Shown: piece by piece, positions 33,064 to 41,340 of the stretch
How positions within the stretch are numbered: position 1 is the stretch's first letter
Layout: each line of letters begins with the position of its first letter
Origin: an uncultured Bacilli bacterium
GTDB lineage: Bacteria; Bacillota_I; Bacilli_A; RF39; UBA660
Reading direction: 5' to 3'
NCBI GenBank assembly: GCA_934167695.1
Contig: CAKPLP010000008.1
Coordinates: 1 to 56,220, forward strand
Length of the DNA stretch: 56,220 bases
Notes under the pieces: generated by a model
Seen by the model: only the letters and a program-made list of their open reading frames with translations
Database searches by the model: none
Told to the model about the DNA's origin: nothing
Made by a program: the position numbers and the translations under genes

Positions 33064-33792
33064 TTATTCTGCGTTTTCTACTGTTTCAGTAGTTTCTACT
33101 GATGTAGTTTCTTCTACGGGTGTTACTTCTTTATAACTAATTAAAGCAGCTTTTTCTTTTTTTACTGTTGGCATTTTTACAGCTGTTTTAATAAGAACTA
33201 AAGATTTTTTAGTTCCTGGAACATTACCTTTTACTAAAATGCAATTATTTTCTTTGTCTATTTGAACTATTTCAAGGTTTTGAACAGTTCTTTTTACATT
33301 ACCCATTTGTCCAGGAAGTTTTTTTCCTTTTAATACGTGCATAGGTCTCATTGTTCCTAATGATCCAACACCTCTATGATATTGTGAACCATGTCCCATA
33401 GGACCTGTTGATTGATTATGACGTTTTATAACACCTTGGAAACCCTTTCCTTTACTAATGCCAGTTACGTCAACCATTTCTCCTTCTTCGAAGATGTCAG
33501 CACCAATAACTTGACCTAATGTGTAATCTTCTACATTTACTCCTCTAATTTCTCTTAAGAAGCGCTTAGGTTCAGTATTAGCTTTTTTTGTATGACCCAT
33601 TTTTGGTTTGTTGCTTAAACCTTCTCTTATTGTTTGTGTTCCAAGTTGGATAGCATCATAACCTTCTTTTTCTACTGTTTTGATTTGAGTAACAACGTTT
33701 GGCTCTATTTCAATAACAGTTACCGGAATTAATTTACCTTCTTCAGTAAACACTTGAGTCATTCCGATTTTTGTACCTAAGATTCCTTTCAT
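33064..33792 (-). CDS. rplC: 50S ribosomal protein L3
   Basis: 242-residue L3. The core ends near 212 after GNVPGTKKSLVLIK, and about 30 acidic, threonine-rich residues follow (VEETTSVETTETVENAE), longer than the usual 205-215 residue protein. The extended loop GPMGHGSQYHRGVGSLG reaches the peptidyl-transferase region. Starts 14 bases after rpsJ. Confidence 0.98.
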   Translation of the reverse strand: MKGILGTKIGMTQVFTEEGKLIPVTVIEIEPNVVTQIKTVEKEGYDAIQLGTQTIREGLSNKPKMGHTKKANTEPKRFLREIRGVNVEDYTLGQVIGADIFEEGEMVDVTGISKGKGFQGVIKRHNQSTGPMGHGSQYHRGVGSLGTMRPMHVLKGKKLPGQMGNVKRTVQNLEIVQIDKENNCILVKGNVPGTKKSLVLIKTAVKMPTVKKEKAALISYKEVTPVEETTSVETTETVENAE

Positions 33793-33805
33793 TTCTTCCT
33801 CCTAA

Positions 33806-34117
33806 TTAAATCATTTTAATTTCAATATCTACTCCGCTTGGTAAATCTAAATGAGATAAGGCCTCAATAGTTTCCTTGCTTGGATTTTTGACATCAATTA
33901 GTCTTTTGTGTGTACGCATTTCGAATTGTTCACGTGAATCTTTGTATTTATGAACAGCTCTTAAAATTGTAAATTTTTCAATTTCAGTTGGTAATGGAAC
34001 TGGTCCAGATATTTCTCCACCTGATCTTTTAATTGTTTCAACAATTTTAGTTACTGCATTATCTAAAATCTTATGATCATAAGCTTTCATTCTAATACGC
34101 ATTTTTTCTGTTGACAT
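33806..34117 (-). CDS. rpsJ: 30S ribosomal protein S10 (NusE)
   Basis: 103-residue S10 with MRIRMKAYDHKILDNAV and GPVPLPTEIEKFTILRA. It is also the transcription factor NusE. First gene of the ribosomal supercluster, preceded by a strong promoter and a structured leader of about 115 nt. Confidence 0.98.
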   Translation of the reverse strand: MSTEKMRIRMKAYDHKILDNAVTKIVETIKRSGGEISGPVPLPTEIEKFTILRAVHKYKDSREQFEMRTHKRLIDVKNPSKETIEALSHLDLPSGVDIEIKMI

Positions 34118-34233
34118 TTAAAATCCTCCCTTCGTCTATATCTAGTATAGGCTTGCTCCATGCAAATAACCTGATTTTATCCAGCAACTTCGCCGGGTGT
34201 ATCAGCAACCTTGCATATCTAAGCAGTCACACA
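34118..34233 (-). ncRNA. Structured leader of the S10 operon
   Basis: The minus-strand leader folds into nested stems by eye: GCUU/AAGC, then AUGCAA/UUGCAU, CUGAU/AUCAG and an inner CCGGC/GCUGG, followed by a separate CUAUA/UAUAG hairpin before the ribosome site AGGGAGGA. The GC-rich core stands out from its AT-rich surroundings, consistent with a selected RNA. A role in feedback by a ribosomal protein is inference. Confidence 0.65.
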
Positions 34234-34239
34234 GTTCAA

Positions 34240-34269
34240 ATTATAGCACACTATACTAAAAAAATGCAA
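34240..34269 (-). promoter_or_regulatory. Promoter of the S10 operon
   Basis: The minus strand has TTGCAT (34264-34269), 18 bases, then TATAAT (34240-34245). It lies between dinB and rpsJ and should drive the whole ribosomal cluster. Confidence 0.75.
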
Positions 34270-34296
34270 CACTTTTTGTGCATTTTTTGTTTAAAT

Positions 34297-35520
34297 TTAT
34301 TGTTTTGGCTTTTGATGCTTTGTAGATTTGCCTATTATTTTTATTGATGCAGGTATAATACTGGTAGAACCATATTTTTTATTAATAAAGTCTATGGTAT
34401 CTTGAATATCATCATTTGATTTATTTTCTATTTGTTTTTCTTCAAATAAGGATAATTGTGAATTTTTATTTTTAGTTAAGTCGCTTAATCTTATTCCTAT
34501 ATTTCTAATAGAGTCTTCTTTCCAACTATTTTTTAATAGTTTTAAAACTTCACCATAAATTGCTGTTGTGGAATTTTGAGGGGGATCTAATTTCATTTGA
34601 TGAGAGTAACTTTCAAAAAAATTATTTTTATATGTTATGGCAACAGTTCTTGCATATTCACCTTGACTACGTAATGCTCTAGTTACTTCTTCTGTTTGTC
34701 TAAATAAGACTTTTTTTAATTCATCGTAATCATCATAGTCATGTGGTAATGTTTCAGAAATACTAATACTTTCTGATTTAGAAGAGCGGGGCATAACCTT
34801 ACTATCATCTATTCCCCAAGCTGAATTCTTTAAAAAAGAAGCTTGATTTTTAAAATGTCTAATTAATATTGAATCTTTAGTATTTGCTAAAGCACCAATA
34901 GTATTAATGTTTAAACTTTTTAATAAAGATGAAGTCTTTTTTCCAACCATAAATAAATCTTCTATCGGAAGAGGCCACATTTTTGTTTCTATTTCTTTAT
35001 TATATAAAGTGTGTACTTTATCAGGTTTTTCAAAGTCTGAGGCCATTTTTGCACATAATTTATTATTTCCAATTCCTACATTAACTGTAAAACCTAATTC
35101 ATTTTTTATATCTTCTTTTATCTTATAGGCTAATTTTTCATAGTTATCATACAAAAGATTTGTTCCAGTAAAATCCATAAAACATTCATCTATTGAAAAT
35201 CTTTCTATTAATGGAGTATATTGTTGCAAGTAAGCATACATTTTATTTGACTGTTCATAATACCAATCAAATTCTGGTGGATATATTTTTAGAGTAGGAC
35301 ACTTTTTTTTAGCAGAATAGATAGTTTCTGCTGTTTTAATTCCCATTTTTTTAGCAATAGGGCTTTTTGCTAAAACTATTCCATGTCTTGATTTTTCATC
35401 TCCGGCTATTATAGCTGGTATTTTTCTTATATCTAAACTTTCACCGCTTTTTAGTCTATGGATGGCAGTCCATGAAAGGAATGCATTATTAACATCTACA
35501 TGAAATATTATTCTCTCCAT
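34297..35520 (-). CDS. dinB: Y-family DNA polymerase (Pol IV)
   Basis: 407-residue translesion polymerase. The catalytic acids are D9 (FHVDVNN) and D111/E112 (FSIDECFMDF). An HhH region follows the palm and the little-finger domain occupies about 245-350. The near-C-terminal QLSLFEE fits a sliding-clamp binding motif. Cytosolic DNA-damage tolerance is the family role; no LexA box was recognised upstream. It has its own promoter and is followed by the S10-operon promoter. Confidence 0.92.
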   Translation of the reverse strand: MERIIFHVDVNNAFLSWTAIHRLKSGESLDIRKIPAIIAGDEKSRHGIVLAKSPIAKKMGIKTAETIYSAKKKCPTLKIYPPEFDWYYEQSNKMYAYLQQYTPLIERFSIDECFMDFTGTNLLYDNYEKLAYKIKEDIKNELGFTVNVGIGNNKLCAKMASDFEKPDKVHTLYNKEIETKMWPLPIEDLFMVGKKTSSLLKSLNINTIGALANTKDSILIRHFKNQASFLKNSAWGIDDSKVMPRSSKSESISISETLPHDYDDYDELKKVLFRQTEEVTRALRSQGEYARTVAITYKNNFFESYSHQMKLDPPQNSTTAIYGEVLKLLKNSWKEDSIRNIGIRLSDLTKNKNSQLSLFEEKQIENKSNDDIQDTIDFINKKYGSTSIIPASIKIIGKSTKHQKPKQ

Positions 35521-35542
35521 TCTATCACACCCCTTTGCATAT

Positions 35543-35571
35543 ATTATAAGACATATGTTTTATCAAAACAA
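35543..35571 (-). promoter_or_regulatory. Promoter of dinB
   Basis: The minus strand has TTGTTT (35566-35571), a 17-base spacer and TATAAT (35543-35548), about 22 bases before the dinB start. Confidence 0.65.
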
Positions 35572-35580
35572 TCGAACAAA

Positions 35581-35616
35581 CAAAAAAAATATAAAACATT
35601 TTTAAATTTTATATTT
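35581..35616 (-). terminator. Terminator of gpmI
   Basis: A perfect 10-bp AT-only stem (arms 35587-35596 and 35607-35616) overlaps the gpmI stop and is followed by a T-rich run on the minus strand. Confidence 0.7.
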
Positions 35617-37111
35617 CTTTTATTAAACTATTTCCTGTCATTTCTGAAGGTTTTTCTATTTTTAATAAATCTAAAATAGTTGGTGCAATATCACCTAGTT
35701 TTCCATCTTCTAATTTTACATTTTTATCTGTTATTATAAAAGGAACTTTTGAAGTGGTATGTGATGTTACTATATTGTCATTTTCATCAAGCATTATTTC
35801 ACAATTTCCATGGTCTGCAGTTACTAAAAGGGTGAAGCCTTCTTCTTGAGCTTTTTCATATATTCTATTTAAGTTTTTATCCACAGTTTCTATTGCTTTT
35901 ACTACTTCTTTTATTTTACCTGTATGTCCTACCATATCACAGTTAGCAAAATTTAATATTATTAGTTCATATTTATCCATTACTTTTAAGAGTTGATTAG
36001 TAATTTCATCGGCACTCATTTCTGGTTTTAAATCATAAGTGGCAACTTTTGGAGATGGTATTAAAATTCTATCACAATTTTTTAAATCTCTTTCTACACC
36101 ACCATCAAAGAAATAAGTTACATGGGCATATTTTTCTGTTTCGGCAATTCGAAGTTGATGAATATTTTTAGTACTAAGATATTCTCCTAAAGTATTTGTT
36201 AAACACATTTTAGGAAAAGCATTGGTACATATTACATCTTCACTTACATTCATCATTGTTACTGTTTTAATATTGTGGAATTTTTTTGCTGGAAATTCTT
36301 TAAAATTATTATTTGTTATTGCCATGAATAATTCTCTTAATCTATCTGGTCTAAAATTAAATACAATAATTCCATCGTTTTCACTTAATGGTTTATTACC
36401 ATCTAATATTGTTGGAATAACAAATTCATCTGTTTCTTCATTAGTTTCTGTTAATTTGATTAGTTCTTGATAGTCAGAACAATGCCTTCCATCTTGATTT
36501 ACAACTGCATTATATGCAAGTTCTATTCTATCCCAACGATTATCCCTATCCATAGCATAATATCTTCCTGAAATGGTTGAAATTGTACCGATACCTGTTT
36601 CAACTATTTTTTTATTTAATTGTTCTAAATACTTTTTCTTTGAATTTGGCGCTGTATCTCTACCATCTAGAAAAATATCATAATAAACATTATTTATATT
36701 TTCTTTTTTACATAAATCTATTAAAGCAAATAAGTGGTCAATATGCGAATGAACTCCTCCATCACTCAATAGACCCATTATATGTAAATTTGATTGGTTT
36801 TCTTTTACATGATTTATTACTTTTAGTATTTCCTTATTATTATAGAAAGATTTTTCTTTAATGCTATTATTAATTTCTTCTAATGGTTGAAAAACTATTC
36901 TACCTGCTCCTATATTTAGATGTCCTACTTCACTGTTACCCATTTGATTCATTGGTAATCCAACTTTTGTACCACTTGCATCTAATAAGGAATGAGGGTA
37001 TTCTTTCCATAATTTTTGTATTGTTGGAATATTTGCCATTTTTACGGCATTTCCATGAGTTTCTTCACGATATCCAAAACCATCTAATATTGTTAAAATT
37101 ATCTTTTTCAT
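35609..37111 (-). CDS. gpmI: 2,3-bisphosphoglycerate-independent phosphoglycerate mutase
   Basis: 500-residue, manganese-dependent mutase converting 3-phosphoglycerate to 2-phosphoglycerate. The metal aspartate is D10 (ILDGFGY), the phosphorylated serine is S60 in QMGNSEVGHLN, and TADHGNCE near the C-terminus provides further metal ligands. Full length. It belongs to the spread-out lower glycolysis group with tpiA, pgk and gapA, though separated by spo0A and an ATPase gene. Confidence 0.97.
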   Translation of the reverse strand: MKKIILTILDGFGYREETHGNAVKMANIPTIQKLWKEYPHSLLDASGTKVGLPMNQMGNSEVGHLNIGAGRIVFQPLEEINNSIKEKSFYNNKEILKVINHVKENQSNLHIMGLLSDGGVHSHIDHLFALIDLCKKENINNVYYDIFLDGRDTAPNSKKKYLEQLNKKIVETGIGTISTISGRYYAMDRDNRWDRIELAYNAVVNQDGRHCSDYQELIKLTETNEETDEFVIPTILDGNKPLSENDGIIVFNFRPDRLRELFMAITNNNFKEFPAKKFHNIKTVTMMNVSEDVICTNAFPKMCLTNTLGEYLSTKNIHQLRIAETEKYAHVTYFFDGGVERDLKNCDRILIPSPKVATYDLKPEMSADEITNQLLKVMDKYELIILNFANCDMVGHTGKIKEVVKAIETVDKNLNRIYEKAQEEGFTLLVTADHGNCEIMLDENDNIVTSHTTSKVPFIITDKNVKLEDGKLGDIAPTILDLLKIEKPSEMTGNSLIKEI

Positions 37112-37115
37112 TTTA

Positions 37116-38393
37116 TTATCCTTTCAAATCATTTAAACAAAATACAGCATATATTGGTAAATATCTAATTTCTTTTTTACTTGAAAAATTATTTTCTGTA
37201 ATTCTATAAGCCTCTAAACAAGTAAATTTTTTCATAAAGACAGATAGTGATTTTGCCTTTGAATTAGAAATTGTAGAAATTTCTATAGGAATAATTTTTC
37301 CCATTCTATTTTGCATTACAAAATTAACTTCTGCTTTTCCCTCTGACTGATAATAATATAATGGATATCCCGTTTCTGCTAAAGTTTTGGCAATATGGTT
37401 TTCATATAATGTTTCTTTTAATTTTTCATTTGTTATTAAATCTCTTTTTGTAATATGAAGCATCGAATATAATAGTCCTTCATCATTCATATACAATTTA
37501 AAACTATCTTTCTCACGACAACTGCTAAGTGGAGATTTAACTTCAGTAATTTTATAGCTACGGTAAACCATTTGATTTGTTGTTAAAAATTCTATTGATG
37601 AGGTAAATTCTTTAGATCTTCTTCCAAAACCTAATAAACCGTATTGGAATTTTTTATTTTCTTTTTTTAATTGTTCTGGAATTGAATTCATTACTAATAA
37701 ACTACGTTCAATATCAATTAAATTTGAATTTATTATTAGTTCTTTTTTATATGTATCTAGTACCTTTTGTTTTATAGAGTCAATATAATATTCGCTTTTT
37801 CCTTGTAGGGTTTGTTCTACTACCTCTGGTAATCCTCCTGTTATTATATATTCATTAAAAAAATCTAAAGCCATTTTATGAAATGGACAAGTTTTTCTTT
37901 TTTCGTATGATTCTCTAATTAAACAGGCTAATTCTTTTTCTCCTCTAGCCCATAAGTATTCTTCAAAGTCTAGGCCATACATACTTTTATATTGTAGTTC
38001 TTCTCCTTTAAAATTAACTAGGTTTTCTCTTCTTGATGTTATTAAAATTATATTATATTTACTTAATTTACTTCCAAATAGTTTAATTCCTTTTACTATT
38101 TCTGTATTATTAACATTATCAAAAACAATTAACGTATCCTCCTGTAGAATAGTCTCTCCTGATATTATACTTAAATTCATTATAATCTTTTCTGGAGATT
38201 TTTCTTTAATAAATAGATTTTCAATTACTTTGTTATTATCAGTGTTAAAATATACAATATTTTTATAATTTTTTTCTCCAAATTCTAAAACTGAATAAGT
38301 TTTACCTATTTGTTTAGGTCCATATACTAATAAAGGTTTTCTGACAATATCATTTTTCCATTTATTTAGAAATGCGTTTACCTTTCGTTCCAT
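37116..38393 (-). CDS. AAA-family ATPase with DUF4143 domain
   Basis: 425-residue protein of the large AAA_14/DUF4143 family, whose function is mostly unknown. The P-loop is GPKQIGKT at 25-32 and the Walker-B-like strand DTLIVFDNV near 92-100. The C-terminal DUF4143 region begins around EYIITGGLPEVVEQ, with a PD-(D/E)XK-like YYQSEGKAEVNFVMQN near 350. The ATG at 38393 is chosen because AGGAGGT precedes it by nine bases. It has its own strong promoter and stops four bases before gpmI, so it may co-transcribe gpmI. Confidence 0.85.
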   Translation of the reverse strand: MERKVNAFLNKWKNDIVRKPLLVYGPKQIGKTYSVLEFGEKNYKNIVYFNTDNNKVIENLFIKEKSPEKIIMNLSIISGETILQEDTLIVFDNVNNTEIVKGIKLFGSKLSKYNIILITSRRENLVNFKGEELQYKSMYGLDFEEYLWARGEKELACLIRESYEKRKTCPFHKMALDFFNEYIITGGLPEVVEQTLQGKSEYYIDSIKQKVLDTYKKELIINSNLIDIERSLLVMNSIPEQLKKENKKFQYGLLGFGRRSKEFTSSIEFLTTNQMVYRSYKITEVKSPLSSCREKDSFKLYMNDEGLLYSMLHITKRDLITNEKLKETLYENHIAKTLAETGYPLYYYQSEGKAEVNFVMQNRMGKIIPIEISTISNSKAKSLSVFMKKFTCLEAYRITENNFSSKKEIRYLPIYAVFCLNDLKG

Positions 38394-38425
38394 AAATTGT
38401 GACCTCCTAACATATTTCATAATTA

Positions 38426-38454
38426 ATTATATATATTTTTTTAATAGTAGTCAA
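38426..38454 (-). promoter_or_regulatory. Promoter of the DUF4143 ATPase
   Basis: The minus strand has TTGACT (38449-38454), a 17-base spacer and TATAAT (38426-38431), one of the best promoters in the window. Confidence 0.8.
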
Positions 38455-38501
38455 TAAATTTGAACAAATATTCAATATATTTTTAGGAGGTAGTTGTAAA
38501 C

Positions 38502-38524
38502 AAAAAAGACAACTTTAAATTGTC
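38502..38524 (-). terminator. Terminator of spo0A
   Basis: GACAA/TTGTC stem (38508-38512 with 38520-38524) followed by six Ts on the minus strand, overlapping the end of spo0A. Confidence 0.75.
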
Positions 38525-39300
38525 TAAATTGTTTGTTTGTGGAATTCTAAACGAAGTTTATCTGCAACGGTCACAATAAATTCTGAATTTGTAGGTTTTG
38601 CCTTATCAATATCCACACTATGACCAAAGATTTCTTCCATTAGATCCCAATTACCTCTATTCCAGCTAACTTCAATGGCATGTCTAATTGCTCTTTCTAC
38701 CCTTGACACTGTTGTATTATATTTCTTAGCAACGTCAGGATACAACTCTTTTGTAATACCACCTACTATTTCTGGATTATCATAAATCATTATAATTCCA
38801 TCTCTTATATATTGGTATCCTTTTATATGAGATGGCATACCTAATTCATGTAAAATCTTTGTTATTGAAATTTCTAAACTATTATGATATAGATCTATAC
38901 TTTTACCATTAGGAGTAGTTTCTGTCATAACATCTTCAATTATATTTTCTAATTCCGTTAGTTCAAATGGTTTTAGAATAAAATAACTAATTCCTAGTTC
39001 TGATACTTTTCTAATCATATCTTGACTGTTATACGATGTTAAAACAATTACTTTCTTATCTATTTTTTTCTTTTTCATATTTTCTAAGACAGATTTACCG
39101 TCTTTTTTAGGCATCACTAAGTCTAATAAAATAAGATCATATTCATCTTGTTTTTTATCTATTAGATTAAATCCTTCTTCTCCATTATAGGCTTCTAATA
39201 CTACTTCTATATCTGATACTGCGTGTTTACTAAAATATTCTTTTACCATTTTTACTAATTCGACGTTATCGTCAATCATTAGTATTCTAGTTCTTTCCAT
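38524..39300 (-). CDS. spo0A: Sporulation transcription factor Spo0A
   Basis: 258-residue response regulator. The receiver domain has the acidic pair D10/D11, phospho-acceptor D60 (LLDLVMP), T88 and K110 (ILKPF). The Spo0A_C DNA-binding domain carries the hallmark TTVSRVERAIRHAIEV around residues 195-210. Spo0A controls entry into sporulation and other stationary-phase states in Bacillota. Domain order and length are normal, so the protein is probably functional. A 0A box upstream suggests autoregulation. Whether this organism still makes spores cannot be judged here. Confidence 0.96.
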   Translation of the reverse strand: MERTRILMIDDNVELVKMVKEYFSKHAVSDIEVVLEAYNGEEGFNLIDKKQDEYDLILLDLVMPKKDGKSVLENMKKKKIDKKVIVLTSYNSQDMIRKVSELGISYFILKPFELTELENIIEDVMTETTPNGKSIDLYHNSLEISITKILHELGMPSHIKGYQYIRDGIIMIYDNPEIVGGITKELYPDVAKKYNTTVSRVERAIRHAIEVSWNRGNWDLMEEIFGHSVDIDKAKPTNSEFIVTVADKLRLEFHKQTI

Positions 39301-39332
39301 AGTTCTCCTTTCCTATACTACCACGCAAGTTT

Positions 39333-39338
39333 ATTATA
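39333..39338 (-). promoter_or_regulatory. -10 element of spo0A
   Basis: TATAAT on the minus strand about 33 bases before the spo0A start; the -35 region is poor, consistent with an activated promoter. Confidence 0.5.
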
Positions 39339-39380
39339 TAACAAAATTCTGCAATTTAATAGGGGATTTTTTTGACATTT

Positions 39381-39390
39381 TTTGTCGAAA
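39381..39390. promoter_or_regulatory. Spo0A box (0A box)
   Basis: The plus strand reads TTTGTCGAAA, matching the known 0A-box core TGTCGAA. It lies about 60 bases upstream of the predicted spo0A transcription start, suggesting that Spo0A regulates its own gene. Confidence 0.65.
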
Positions 39391-39405
39391 TAGTAAAGTT
39401 TTGTA

Positions 39406-39431
39406 AAGAAAAAGAACTATTTTTCAAGTTC
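39406..39431 (-). terminator. Terminator of tpiA
   Basis: GAACT/AGTTC stem (39414-39418 with 39427-39431) followed by TTTTTC on the minus strand, at the tpiA stop codon. Confidence 0.65.
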
Positions 39432-40094
39432 TTGTAGAAATTTATTTAACTTATCTATATCTAAACTAATATTACCTAAAAGATAGCCATCTATATATTT
39501 CAAATCTTTTATTTTTTGAATGTTTTCTTCTGTTATACCTCCACCATATAAAATATTGTTATTTGGTAAACATTGTTTTATTTTTTTTGTTATGAGAACT
39601 AGCTTATCTATATTTAGAATATTACCTGTTCCTATAGATACAGTAGGTTCATAGGCAATTATTACTTTTTCTAGTTCATCTTTTTCTATGTTTTTTAAAC
39701 AGGTATATATTTCTTTTTGTAATATTTCATCATCATATTCTTCTATGCATAAGATTGGAATTATATTTTGTTTTAGAAGATTAATAATTTTTTTATTTAC
39801 TATTTCGTTTGTTTCATTAAAATATTTTCTTCTTTCATAATGTCCTACGATACAATACCTTACTCCTAAACTTTGTAATTGTGCTGCTGATATTTCACCA
39901 GTGTAGGATCCTTCTTCATAATAGCTTTCGTTTTGTGCACCTAATATGAAATTATTTAAATTAAATAGAGGTAAATAACAAGAACTAGGACATAGTATTA
40001 ATGTGTTATTAGACTTAGTTTCATTTAAGCTTTTTTGATATTCTAAAAACTGTTCTTTTGTGAAATTACATTTATTATTTAATACTACTAACAT
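39417..40094 (-). CDS. tpiA: Divergent triosephosphate isomerase
   Basis: 225-residue TIM barrel, about 25 residues shorter than typical. Catalytic residues are kept: N6 and K8 (LNNKCN), H85 (VGHYERR) and E149 (AYEPTVSIGTG). Several near-invariant positions differ: the serine in GHSERR is tyrosine, tryptophan in loop 6 is valine, YGGSV is YGGGI, and the phosphate-loop GGASL is GNISL. It should interconvert dihydroxyacetone phosphate and glyceraldehyde 3-phosphate, but activity may be altered. It overlaps the preceding glycosyltransferase by 20 bases. Confidence 0.88.
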   Translation of the reverse strand: MLVVLNNKCNFTKEQFLEYQKSLNETKSNNTLILCPSSCYLPLFNLNNFILGAQNESYYEEGSYTGEISAAQLQSLGVRYCIVGHYERRKYFNETNEIVNKKIINLLKQNIIPILCIEEYDDEILQKEIYTCLKNIEKDELEKVIIAYEPTVSIGTGNILNIDKLVLITKKIKQCLPNNNILYGGGITEENIQKIKDLKYIDGYLLGNISLDIDKLNKFLQELEK

Positions 40095-41340
40095 CTTTAT
40101 CTTTCCTTTCTCTATTTCTAATTAATCTCATTATAATTGATGGAAGGTCTTTTTTATTATTGAAATTTGTTGTTGCTGCTTGATATACTTCTAGGACAGA
40201 TTTTCCGAATTCTTCTGGCGAATATTTATTAGCTGCTATAGAAGCTTGTTTAGATAAACTTTGTAATTGTTTTTTATCAGCTGATAGTTCTTCTATTATT
40301 TTGGCACATTCGGTTTGATTTTTGAAGAAGCGACCGTTTAAGCCATCTACTACCATACTGTGAAATGCTTCGTCTTCAATACAGATTGCTGGTAAGGATG
40401 AGGACATTGCTTCTATTACTGTTAATCCTTGGGTTTCTGTTAAGGATGCTGTTAATGCTACATCTGCACAATGATAATAATATGGCATTTCTTCCCATGC
40501 TGTTTTTCCTATAAATTTAACACTATTATCAAGTGATAGATCGTGAGAAATTTGTTCATACTTTTCTTTATCTGGTCCATCTCCTACTAATAATAATTTT
40601 ATATTTTTCTTTTTAATTAGAGTCATAGTATTAAGTAAAAACTCTATATTTTTTTCTTGAGCCATTCTACCAACAAATATTACAATAAAATCATTCTTTT
40701 TATATCCCAATTTTTTTCTAAGTTCAGCAACCTTTTTATTATCAATATTTTCTTTATAGAATCTACTAGCTTCTACTCCTGTTGGTACTATATATATATC
40801 TTTTTCATAATGATATTCTTCTCTAAATAGTCGATATGTTTTTATTGTTGGAACAATAAAGGCATTGGCTGTATTGTCACAGTAAAACTTACTGATATAT
40901 TCAACAGCTTTTTTACAACCTAAATCAAAATACTTATGATTTCTTGATACATAGTATGTATAATCTTTATACATTGTATGGTATGTATGAACTAGTGGTT
41001 TTCCAAATTGCTTTGCAAATAAGCGGGCGAATATTCCCATACATAACTCCGTATGTGAATGAATAATATCTAAATCCCAAGATTTTATTTTATTTATAAC
41101 TTTTACTGGATAAATACTAGCTGCTCTGTAGTCATAAATTCCTATTGGTATTCCCGGAACTTTTAATATTCTATTTTCCTCATCATAAACATAGGTTGTA
41201 GCATCTTGACCTACGGTTACAATATATACTATATGTCCTAAAGATTCTAATGATCTTTTTAATGTTTCCACACTTGTTGAAACACCATTTATATATGGTG
41301 GATAACTATCTGTAAATAAACCTATTCGAAGTTGTTTCAT
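40075..41340 (-). CDS. GT4-family glycosyltransferase, glycolipid type
   Basis: 421-residue GT-B glycosyltransferase of family 4. The N-terminus LFTDSYPPYINGVSTSV and the IHSHTE motif (93-98) resemble diacylglycerol glucosyltransferases of Firmicutes and Mollicutes. The nucleotide-sugar site shows GRMAQEKN (R225, K230) and the E-x7-E pair E302/E310 (ETQGLTVIE). It probably adds a sugar to diacylglycerol at the membrane; lipid specificity is inference. It starts on the stop of the flippase-like gene (TAATG) and ends inside tpiA. Confidence 0.88.
   Translation of the reverse strand: MKQLRIGLFTDSYPPYINGVSTSVETLKRSLESLGHIVYIVTVGQDATTYVYDEENRILKVPGIPIGIYDYRAASIYPVKVINKIKSWDLDIIHSHTELCMGIFARLFAKQFGKPLVHTYHTMYKDYTYYVSRNHKYFDLGCKKAVEYISKFYCDNTANAFIVPTIKTYRLFREEYHYEKDIYIVPTGVEASRFYKENIDNKKVAELRKKLGYKKNDFIVIFVGRMAQEKNIEFLLNTMTLIKKKNIKLLLVGDGPDKEKYEQISHDLSLDNSVKFIGKTAWEEMPYYYHCADVALTASLTETQGLTVIEAMSSSLPAICIEDEAFHSMVVDGLNGRFFKNQTECAKIIEELSADKKQLQSLSKQASIAANKYSPEEFGKSVLEVYQAATTNFNNKKDLPSIIMRLIRNRERKDKDVSSIK

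Noticed and set aside
35877..35885. Perfect DnaA box TTATCCACA
   Set aside because: A single box inside gpmI, without a cluster, AT-rich unwinding region or dnaA/dnaN nearby, does not make an origin.
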